A stretch of 64,000 nucleotides of DNA, from NCBI RefSeq assembly GCF_040115645.1, contig NC_089552.1, positions 3,348,001 through 3,412,000 of the forward strand, written 5' to 3'. Under the pieces are notes generated by a model. The model did no database searches. It had not been told where the DNA came from and was given only the letters and a program-made list of their open reading frames with translations. The DNA comes from Euwallacea fornicatus. Lineage: Eukaryota; Arthropoda; Insecta; Coleoptera; Curculionidae. Both the position numbers and the translations under genes were made by a program. Below are positions 23,501 through 35,300 of the stretch, one piece after another (position 1 is the stretch's first letter; each line of letters begins with the position of its first letter).

Positions 23501-26305
23501 ATTGAAACCTAAAGGTTTCCTTGCCTCGTTAATAATAAAGCTACATCATGGTTTTTATCTAAAATATAGCGTTGCTTCCACTCGCAAAACTTCCGCAACA
23601 TGTTCTGAGACAAGGAATTGGAGAAATCATGCTTGGGGTTATCCAGAATCCTTATGTGAACCACCGAGACATTGATGGCATTTCCAATGGAAGCTTCTTT
23701 GAATAGCAGCGAAACCTGAGCTGAAAAAGTTAAAAATCTGAAAAGCTTTGATGAATTGCTCTTACATGAGACAGCAAAATGAGGATGTATTTTTGCAGCT
23801 CTTCATGTGTCTTGTGGTACTCCAACATGGTACTGTCGGCAACTACCAAGACTTTGATGAAGTACTCGTTGCTTCTTTTAGTGTAGCTGCCACTCCAGTC
23901 CGTGTCCCTGGCACTTCTGAAAATTTCCCTGGGACTGACGTTCTGGTGATGAAGAAAGTGATAGGGACGGTCATCATTGGAAGGGGCGTGACGTTTAGAG
24001 ATGGAGTGGTGACGCTCTATGACGTCTTCAGGGAAGTCGTCTTCGATGATGGAATCAGAACCTTTAAAAAGACCGTAAGAGTTATACGCGGAATTTTGTT
24101 GATTCACGTCGTTCTTATTAACATTTTAAAAGAAGTTGAAGCGGTATGAGAGTTTTTACCATGCCCATTTCAATTTTAATATTTCCGCTGCACTTTCATC
24201 ATCAATAACGTTGAGGTTTTTTCTTCTAATGCCTGCCAGCCCTTTTCTGGACTAAAGGTTCCCTGCAATATAATGTAGAGAAGCTGTTTCTGTCCTTTGT
24301 CCGCATTTAGCCCACCTAGTATCAATTTATGCGATGTACACGGTATGCTAATTGCAATAAAATTTGTGGTAAAGTGGTCTGAGATAAAGCAACGAAAGAA
24401 TTATTAGTGATGTCCATCTGAACTGAAGCACCCACGATACGCGAAGAACACTATGACAGGAAAATAAGTAGTGGGGACAAAAGGAGGAAAAACCACAAAG
24501 AAGACGATGCAGAAACTACACACAGGAAGTCCAAAACAAGAAAATATTTAAACGAAACCGAAGTGTTCAAGTATCCTACTCTGAACCGTCCACAGAAGGG
24601 TTTGGTACATTTATCAATGCACTCAGTACCTCGTCAAAACGAGCTCTTGACAGTCGCTTCTAACGTGTCGACCAATTCCATTATACTACCTTTTAGCATT
24701 CCTTCTTCAATCCTCTTTCATACGTCTTCACATCAGAACACATTACTGAAGCAGTGCCTAATCCTATACCCCATTACAGTCCTTTATTGCCGACAGAACT
24801 TCAGTCTCCTCAGCTTGCGAAAAAAGCGATTTCCACCAAAGGTACGTACGCATAGCTCGCTTGCAAGTGGTGCCGCAAAATCAACAATAAGCCTTTTTCA
24901 CAATTTATTCATGCGTTTGATGCTGCATAATTTCCTATTTATCATCTAGGAGTGTCTGGGAGCTTCATACGCCTCTCGAGCAGTCGTACCGATACCGAAC
25001 TATTAAAAATAACGAGCCAGATAATGTTAGGAGTAGGGTTCTTAACCTTTTTCTAAAAATAAATAATATACGCATTCGGTGACGCAACTAGTAATTGCGA
25101 AAATGAGAAAAGGTTTTAATTTGTTTTGGGCTCGGTACTACCTGGCTGCTACGAGTGTGTTATTTAAGAAAGAAAATGACTGTTTTTCACTTTTATTACC
25201 CGTCTAGTTTCATTAACACACTTCAGCTTCGTTAAGTGTTGCCGAGAAATGCGCGGTTCTTGCATGGTACTGTTCCGTACCGGAGCGCGCAGATCAAATA
25301 CAGGTGTTCAGCCAAATTTACGTAGGCCGTGAACATGTGATAATAAATGCAATAACATGACGTCTTTAATGTGTGTTTAGGAATTATCAGCCTGGAAATG
25401 AGGTTATGCAACTATAGTACCAGTAGAAAGAGGTTTTTGTTCTCGACATGAAAAAAATCTCTGAAAGTTTCACGTACGCCTACGGGGCCGCCATTTCAGC
25501 GTCCATTCAACTTCTATTCGGCGTTTACGGAATTTTATCGCGGTGGTACCAAGTCAAGGTACGACCGAACCTGCCTAGACAGCGCGGCGGCTTGTGAGGA
25601 GGAACGATTTTCGACGGAGATTTGTTGTGCCAGCGGTTCGCACTGACTGGTAATTAATGATTCTACCGAGTGTATCCCGTTTAAATGACACAAGGTGAGC
25701 CAGTGATCTCAAAGGCCACGCTAGTTGAAAAAGTGCGATAATCAAAGAAATAGCCGTGCAATGGTATTTAGGAAATAGTTTAGCTTGTTATCTGCCTGCC
25801 AGAGGCAGAACACCTGCTACTATAAATCGCTGAAGGATTCGACTTCATAGGTCACATTATTGTCTTTAATTTATCACTCAAAATAGCTAAGTTGGTTGAA
25901 CTGGCCATTGCGAGTGGTACCACGAGCGATGCGTACCAACCGATAAATAACAATTACGGGAAGAGTCGTAATTTCGCTACGGATACTTGCCAACCACAAA
26001 GGCAGACCGCAGAAGATTAAAACAAGACAATTGGCCACAAATATACCAGGTTGGCATGTTAACAGGTCATTACGATTCAACTTACGAGTGGTACCCGTTT
26101 TTGAGCTGTCGACAAGTAGGCATGCTCTGCTACTTTGTTGCAATTGTTTATGATAGCTGTCGATCGAGGTGTTCGGGTGCTGAATATTCAATCAGGGCGG
26201 CAAAATTATTCGGTATTCTCTTGAAAGTACCATCAAGGTACTACCATATGTTTTTTCCCAATTTTCAAGGCGATTTGCTTTTTGGGCTTTTACATAACAT
26301 TCCCT

Positions 26306-26353
<48 letters not shown>

Positions 26354-29300
26354 ATAAATATATATATACACAGACACACATATATGTATATAAAGAAAAA
26401 GTCAAGTTTAACTTTAAATACTTCCATAATTCGTAGAATCCCAAATGAGGTGAGCTCTAAATGCAATACCACTGAGTTGTTCTTGGATTGCCTTGAAAAT
26501 ATACGGGGTGTTTTTTCAAACATCAGCCATAGGGATTCTAAAGCAGTGTATTTCGTTGTTTTGGTTATTTGGGCCATGGGTCATGATGTCAGATTACTGC
26601 TCTCCCGAAGAGATCAAATCTTTGCCTGACAATTACTGGAGATTCGCACAGAACGTGCTCTACAGTCTCCTTCTCCTCCTCCTCCTCCTCAAGTCACATC
26701 CGACATTCCGATTCCTTCCACATGCCTATTTTGTGAATTCTGGATTCCGTTGCACTGCGTAAACCGCGAGGGCTATTCTGACTTGTTGCCTGCTCAACCA
26801 CACAACGGGTTCTCTCTCTTGATGGTTCCTTCTGGAATCTCTTGAAGAGTGCTAAACACCCAATGCTGGTTTAGGGTTTATAAAAGACGAACCTATTGTT
26901 GGGAACGACGTTGCATCCCAACAGGGGGGTGGTTCTTTCGAGTCCAGTTCCAGTCCGCTTTTACAGTGTGGAGCTGTGATAAATCTACTTGTCACGTTCG
27001 AATTAACAGCGAATACCAGTTAGTTTAATATTGAAATTGGGGTATCCCATGACATTTCGAGGTTTTGAACGATGATTCAAACAATCAAATTCTATAAATT
27101 AATGGAAAAGTTGTTATTGACATGACTCTGAAAAATTCGGAGTTATTAACTTGTAACCAAGTCGGTTTTGGGGAAATATGTGTTAATTTGAATTTCGAAA
27201 TCAGTTATTTTTTTAAAGAGGATTTTAAGTGAAGAATTTAAACAGGCCGAAATACGAATACATTATTCTCTAATCCAGCATGAGTGGCAGTCGCAACTCC
27301 TTTCAACATTTATTTAGATTTATCCGACATTCAGGAGAATTCGCTTCAGCTTTCCCAGTGCATCATACTTCTTTCCGAAAAATGAATTTTCTAATTTTTG
27401 AGCCTGTAAGGAACAAACACGGAACAATGTCTAGTGCTTTCTTACCGTTTTCGTTCTTTAGTTGAACATCCAGTGAACCTTCGAAGGTCAAAATATCGTT
27501 ACTCTCTTCGGCAGAATGCGGCAGAATTTTAATCCGATGCAAAATGGTACCCAGGGTACCATTCGTGAAGTTCTCTGCCGGCTCGATGTAGTAATTCGCT
27601 TGCGACGATCTGATATATCCCGTCTGAAACCAAAGACAAATTTCTTTTGAACATCGTAAAACTTTCGTATTTTTAATTTACAACGTCTCCTTATCACCTT
27701 ATCTGCTTCTTTTGTATGACTTTCTATCTTCGGGCCTAACGAATCCAGTGCAGCCAGGCAGCTATATGCCCAAAGTGATAAGGAAACAATATAATTACTA
27801 TACACGGGAAGTTTAAAATTTATAGCCGGCTTCATTGATTCCAACTTTAGGCTGATAAATATCTCGCGAACATGCAGAGAAAACATTTTGGGTTGGTGCC
27901 CACAGCGGTGCAGGATTTTGAAGTTACGTAGGTTAGACCGACTATATGCGACATGAATTATTGCACCCTCGAGGGGTGGTCTTTATATGAACCTACGCCT
28001 GAGTGGATTAAGGACGTGTCTGTATACTTTTCAGATGAATTTACAACATTTTTCAAGATAGTAAAATGTAAAACATCAGATCATATCCTGTCAGGGCTGT
28101 AATAAGAAAGTCAAAAAATCATCAGAAGCTGTTATACCACCCGATTCTAGATAAATGTGACAAGCAAATTTCTTGAAATCGAAAAGATCTATAAAAAAAT
28201 CCAATAGAGCCTTTTTTATTTTCGTGGGATGAAATGCTTATGCTGTCAATCTTTTTCCAAGGTCACCTTCACCTGTCATTTGGGGGTAAACTTCGTTTTT
28301 TCGAATGTTGATAGGAAAAATGTTTTTACTTGAAACATTTTTGGCTAAAAGTGATAAAATTTATAATAATACCAGATACAAAATAAACTCTTATCTGTCT
28401 AATGACCTCTTACCTGCAGTAGTTCGCGTCAATCGTTTTTGGATTAATTTCTATTTGTGTTTGGGTTTAATCTAGACTGTAATCAGGCATTCCTTTATTC
28501 GTACCCATCTGGGTAAAAGTTTTATTATGATTTTGTTTATGTTTAGTTTAAGTTTAAAAAGTTTAAAGAAAGTTGTCACATTTTTAGTCAGTCTGATTTT
28601 AGGCTCAAAGACGAGCGTTTAGTTTAGTCGAATTTCTCGTAATAGTTGTGTTAAGAAGTTCTGGATATTAATAAACTGTAATGTACCTTCATGCTACGCC
28701 AATGTACTTTACCATTTTTTAGCCATATTCCCGGCAGTGCCAGATTTGAGTATTCATTATTCTCAAAAATATGTGACTATAACAGAACTTTCACCGCCTT
28801 TTCTAATAAGAAATAGAATTTAGGTACAATCCCGGTTTCGTTAAATTGCTATGACTGCATATCGATTTAGATAAACCAACATACCAATAGACGACTCATC
28901 TGGCTATTCAATTAGATATTTCCCCACAAAAAAAACAATAAACTAACCGATTTCCTCTTAGTTGTATTATCCCCATGTGTGTTAGCCCCCAGCTCTAGTA
29001 TAATAATATGCAGGGTGTTTGGTAACTCGATACATTCTTTTAAGGGAGTGATAGAGCATGAGTTCAGGATTAAATTTAACCGAACTTATCTTAGTACCAA
29101 AGTCGAATAATAACAAAGATACAGGGTGTCAAAGTTGAAAAAATAAATCATATTTTATTTAATATCTTCAAATTTCTTCCAGCTAATTTTGTAAAATTGT
29201 GTCCAGAAATTTTTTGAGATTGAAAAATGAAGTAAATAAACGTTACCTCATGCTCTATCGCCCCCTTAAAGGAACGTATCAAGTTACCAAACACCCTACA

Positions 29301-32300
29301 CAATATAAATATAACCCTCTCTTGATTAAACGGCCGTGTTTGCTCTTCCCAGCTCCATCATAAAACCCATTTCACTTCCGTATCTTGAGCATAATCTACC
29401 GATACCTACAGATATAAGAAACATCAAGATAGGCTGCAGCGAAATTAAATTTTAGGAGGTGCTGACGGACTTCTGTAGAGATCACCAGCAAATAGGAATG
29501 ATAAAGCAAAATAGGACCTCACGGAATATTTCAAGGAAAACTGAGGGTATTTTAAGAGACCTGAAAGAACCCCGAAATTGAAAAAAATAAAGTGAATTTT
29601 CTCCCATTATTTCGTTGGTTCTACCACTGGCACCCTTTAGGGATGCATCAAGTCAAATAATTTGACGATTATATGATATTTGATCTGTGCTACAACATGA
29701 CCTTAGGTGGTTCAAAAATAAATGCTTGAGTTGGCTTTCTTACAGAAATACATCAAGCATTTCAAAGGTTATTCAGCCAAAACAGTGTCGCTCGAAGAGG
29801 ACCATTCATTCCACGGAAGAATCTGAAGATCTGCGACATCCAGAAGATTGATATGGTCCTTCTGTGAGCCGTTTTTAAGGTAGCAGTGACCAAGAGGGGT
29901 CACAAACATTTTTCAAATTTTGCTTTAAGTATGTTACATCTTTCCAGAGTGCCCAGCGGTTGTTAACCACACAAACGTCATATGCAGGCAGCCTTCTTTC
30001 AAATCCTCATCCAAATCACCGCCACGAATTTTTTGAAACCAAACCAAGCGAACCAGATTTATTCTCTGTTTTCCAGATGTATTCCTCTATTGACTATTAC
30101 GAAATCAATTTAACGATTAACCGAACGGTACTGCCTCCAAGCCCATTTCAAATAATCGAACACGATTATAATAATCTGTCATGCATACCATTATAAGGTA
30201 CCTCCCAGTACTCAACGTGCCGGTTTCTTTGGCGTTAAATTTAATTTAGATGGTAATCGGAGATACTTGTCTAATCGAAATAATAATCTGAATGATATGT
30301 TTTGGTGCTGGTTCTCAATGGTGTTAACATAATGACGCTGATGTGGTGTGGATGGATACACAGCCCAATAAGCAGTAAAGGTCACTTTTGTACGTTGTAA
30401 AATTCGGTCATTTTTTTTTATCTCTAAAGACAATCTGCTGGAGTAAATAGGTCATTACGAGTGTGACGAAAATTGTTAAGTAAACAAAAGTGTAGGAATC
30501 TGTTGCAACTGTGTGATCGAGTTAGCTAACTTTACAGATTGGTTATACCAATTATTAGTAAAGTTTCAGCCATATTAATCCTATTAAACTGTTAAGAACT
30601 TCCGCATTCAGTACTGACGATGAAGTGAAGCAACGCGGCAAGGTTTTGGAAATTCATCATCATTAGCCCAAAACATCACTTTTTACATAGAAGCCCACCA
30701 CACATTATAAATCATGATAGATGCGCAACACTCGAGGGGCTTTAATTGCTTCCAGACCCAATTAAATAACTTTTTTGCATCTTTTTGGGCCTACGCGTGG
30801 GTTAGATAAAAATGCGATTTTCATAAACATATTAAATTATTAATGGTTGTCACTTATTTGAAATTATGGTAGCGATTAAACCCACATGCCGCATAGTTTA
30901 ATAATTTAGCAAATAATAACATGAGCGAAAATGAGGAAATAAAATTGCATGTCGGCAATCAAGGCATTACTGGATGATTTAGTTCGTGAAAATGGATTTT
31001 CACAATGAATTACCGCAATGCGACAGGGGACAGACACGAAAGAGTCAAGAACAAATACCTGGAAGTGTTCAATGCAACTTGTCCGAAAATAATAATTCCG
31101 CATGCTTACACGCCACTTGGGACTTTGTTTTTGTATTTTTTTTTAAGGAGACCAGAGCCAAGAATTCGACGATGTCGGATGTTGGAATAACCATGTAATA
31201 AGAGACAGATTACAAGGCGAATTAATGTAGTTTAGATTCAGGTTGCTGTGCGTCTATTACTGTTCAGCAATTTTGTTTTTCACTTAAAAGCGGCTCCAAA
31301 GGCTTCGAACCTAGTCGGTATAAAAAAAGAGTATAAAATCCTGATGAGAGTATGAGCTTCTCTGTAATGCTACAAATTAAGGTTTCTACGAACTGCTATA
31401 CTCGCTCAACTTCTGCATCCAGAAGATTAGGTGTATAAGTGGTCGGATTGGCGATCACTGAACTCACGAATCCACAATCAATACCATCCAGCAATTACGT
31501 CTGTTTTGTAATCTACAGCCGAAGACATAATTCCCCATTCCCAAGTGAAAGTTGCTTACTCAACCTTCTATTCATTCACTCTGTCTCCCCCCCTCACTCT
31601 TTTACCTGCACCTTTCACTTCCATCTTTACATGTATTATTTACGTTTACGAAAAATGACCAGAACGACTCAATAAATTATTTATGTGTTTCAAATTCATG
31701 CTTGGAACTACGAAACGAACTTGTAATCGATGTACAAACAGAAACTGAGCGTTTTTTAGTCATTTAAGCTTCATTAAAAACTAGTTATTCGAAATGTTAA
31801 TAATCGAAATAATCTCCATTGCTATCTACGGTCTTTTGCTATTTATCGTGCAGATGATCGCGATAAACGCTTAGTGGTTTCGAGGCGAAATGGTTATCCG
31901 GCCATTTTCATACATCTTCAACTTTAGAGTACCGCTGGTCAGTTATATGGGTCTGTATTGGTCTGGAGAAGTGGAAATCGAAAGGAGCCAAATCTGGAGA
32001 ATACGCGGTGCGCCGGAGAATTTTCCCGCCCAAGCCAGAGTTCTTGGGCCAATTTTGCCGAATGTGGACGAGCATTATCATACAGCAATATCAATTTACG
32101 ACTTCATTGGTCCGTAAATGGTCTTTTTTCCTTCGAATCTTCATTTAATTTGATCATTTTGATGTGATAACTTTCAACTGTAACAGTTTGATCAGATCCC
32201 CGAAGCTTGTAGTAAAAAGCCTCTTTTAGCAAGAATATTCGATTTTGCAGCTCAAGTGGATTTCCGGCCTGTATCAACTCATTTTTTCTACTCTTAGGAT

Positions 32301-35300
32301 TGTCCAACGATATTCAGTTTTCGTCTCTCTCTCATCTTTTCGACTTTTTTCGTTTTCGGTTAGGTAGTGAGAAACCCATTTCCTTTCCTTTTGAATCTTT
32401 TTCATTACACGTAATCGAATTAAAATTGCTTGTTGAGGCACTTTTAACTGGTCCACAAGATTTTTATCAGTTTAAGATGGATTTTCGTCCAATAAAGTTT
32501 GAAGTTCTTCGTCTCGAAACCCTTTTTCTATATGCGGACGTGGATCGTCCCCATTCCAAAAATTACCCTCACAAAACTTCTTAAACCCCCTCGTAACAGT
32601 TGAAGCACCAACGGAATCGCATCTCCAAGCCGAATTAATCATTTCTGTAGTTTAAACAGTATTTTTGTTCAATTTGAAATAGAATGGCATTGATATTCTT
32701 AAATTTTGCCTGGAAACATCCACCTTTTAATGACGTTTTATGCACTAAATGACAGCTTGTGAGAAACTGACACTTTTTCCATATAAGACGGAACTACTAA
32801 ACCACACATGCGCAAACCAATCGGATGTGTCTATCTACGTTTTTTAATGCGGTTAATCTCAGTGGTCAGTTCCTTTTCGTACTCCTGTTAAATACCGGAT
32901 AACGGAAACCACTACTACTCGTGACCTTCGAATAAGTAATCCAGAAGAGGCACTTGACCTTCTATAAATTACGAAGAGCACAATGTGGTATATTTTATGG
33001 CTACTTGCATTAAGTGCGCAATTAATATTTTATCAATCCTTTGTGTCTCCCTTTAAGCAATCTTCATTTTGGGGTCATGCCCCAACGAGCTCGCATTACA
33101 CAAGAGTCTCTCTTGTTCTTCTCGGTTTAGCCTTAATTAAACCATCCGAATCCCACTATCAATCATCGACGAATTATTATTTCAGCCCAACGAGATCCAG
33201 GTTAGTTTATACAACCCATATAAACCAAATCAGAGAGCATTAATAGGCCATAAATTTCCAGCTGTGTTTGGATGATGGTTCAATGGTAATTCTTCGTCTA
33301 TCATTAACCTCATCCATGTTTCACGTGATTCATTTTAGATCAACATACACGCTCACCGATGTGGACCCATAAAATTCGTTTTACGTATTGATGAGTCTTC
33401 GCAGTTTTCTTTCAATCATCCCAAATTTTTTTTGCTCAACCTTCAGACTTGCAGACACTCTATATGAACTCCGCTGGCTTTAATGTTTACAGACATTGTG
33501 ATGAAGGTAAATAAATAAATTCACCATATACCCTGTCATGATCGGTTTATGTATTAAAATGACTTCTAAATAAACTTTTACGGCCGTTAAGTATCATTTG
33601 CTCGCAGTTTTACGACCTGGCAGGCACGCTATAATAAAATCATGTGTAAAAATTTCTCATTTATTGATATCGATCTAGTTATATATCATAATGTTAAAGA
33701 GCCAGGTCTGATCAAAATAAACTATCTACTGAAGTGCAAAATTGAGTTCTCACACTGGCCAGCGTCGAAACTTGAATATCGGATAAGGAATTCTTTAGAT
33801 TAAGATCTTAGCTAGGAACTCTTGCTGATGGTAAAGATTGATGCAGGCAGACATCGTGTATCATTATCAACGCTGCCATTCGGGTTTTAAAATGAAAACT
33901 CATAAAATTGTAGATTGAGTTGACCCTAAAATAGGGAGGCACAATCAGCATCCGTATTTAAGAAGTCGAGTTTTGGAGGGAAGGAGATGTGAAAAAATTT
34001 TAATGGAAATTTTTTAACAGTTCCTCATATAAAGAAGTCTTCCATGATATATATGATCCCAGACAATTTAGGGGAGGGGGGGGCAACGGTGTTTCTCCCT
34101 GGAGCATGGCTAAAATAGGACATGACGTTGTCTGTGAAAGCTAGACGTCTACTTAATAAGGTTACGTTAATCTGATCAATTTGATATGTCCAAGAGGTTA
34201 TCCCGGAGTGTCTAAACGGTCAAGGAAGCTTGACCAATTGGGTGTGTCCAGAAAGTTAAGTTGGTATATCCAGTTTTCGCATTTCTTAGACGCAAGACCA
34301 TTTGATGTCTTTGTCCTGAGTGGACACTAAGTGTAATGTAATTCCTTCAAATTTCTTCATGAGCAAGTTTAACTTATTTAGGTATGTACAGATGTATCTG
34401 CGAGGATAATTCTGATGAAGATCTCATATTTTTCTCGGATAATAAGGCGAAAATCATCTGTTGAGGTTTAATCTATCTTGAGGGAAAAATATACTGTCTG
34501 GTTTGTAATGGAGCAGCACATTTGAGCACAACAGACGAAGTAATTCATTTCATTGTTAAATAATGCACCTCAATCAGGTTTGCAAAAATGAAGAGCTCGG
34601 TTAACGAAAAGGCAATTATCGGTTAATTTATTGTCTATCTTTTCATATCGGGACATTTACTTTAACAGCGAGATGGATTTTCCACTGTTAAGTTCGAGTT
34701 ATGTCGATTTAGCGAATCGGGGTTTTACTTAAATTCCATTTTTTACAAAGATAAGGGGTTGAAAGTTTTCTTATATAGTCTTATATAGTTTCTGATAAAA
34801 ATGGACACTGAAATCTAGCTACGCCGGACATATGGCTAAGAAATAGTGACGTAAATAGGCGTAGCATGAGGGTACATTACAAGTTAGCACTGGATCCCCG
34901 GCAGAACACTTTCTGATTTCATGATGGTGGGGGTGCTGGCGGACTGCGCCGCGTTAACTCCGTGCCCTGCTGGGCACTCAGATTTTCTCTTTGAACATCT
35001 TATTAAGCAACATAATCTCAATACTCAACACATTTCGTATCCAGTTCTAAAAATAATCCAAAAAATTTAGCGCCACGCCAAGTAACCGACCTATAAAAAA
35101 ATTTGCGATGATATCGGCCAGGATAGTAATCAAGGCCGCCGTCTCAGAATCGCCATCTGGACGTCTGCTCGTCCATAACCAGTTGGTCCGGTTGAACTTT
35201 TAATTTATACTTTCGCAAAATACACCATCAGACATCAAACGATTTCTAATTTTTTTCGTTTCTACACAGGTCAGGCGCCTGTCCTGGAATTAATATACCC

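Larger units (their letters stand above)
24062..27445 (-). other. ADAMTS intron 5 (3.4 kb)
   Basis: It holds a long plus-strand open frame (24420-24949), a short exon-like frame (25448-25558), a TA microsatellite, and a LINE fragment, each listed separately or in the findings. The rest is AT-rich with no recognised feature. Confidence 0.6.

Noticed and set aside
26192..26629. Overlapping open frames rich in Tyr-Ile on both strands
   Set aside because: They are made by the TA microsatellite and are not proteins.
27488..27886. 132-codon minus-strand frame over ADAMTS exon 5
   Set aside because: It runs in a different frame from the prodomain exon 27623-27446, whose translation and splice phases are clear.
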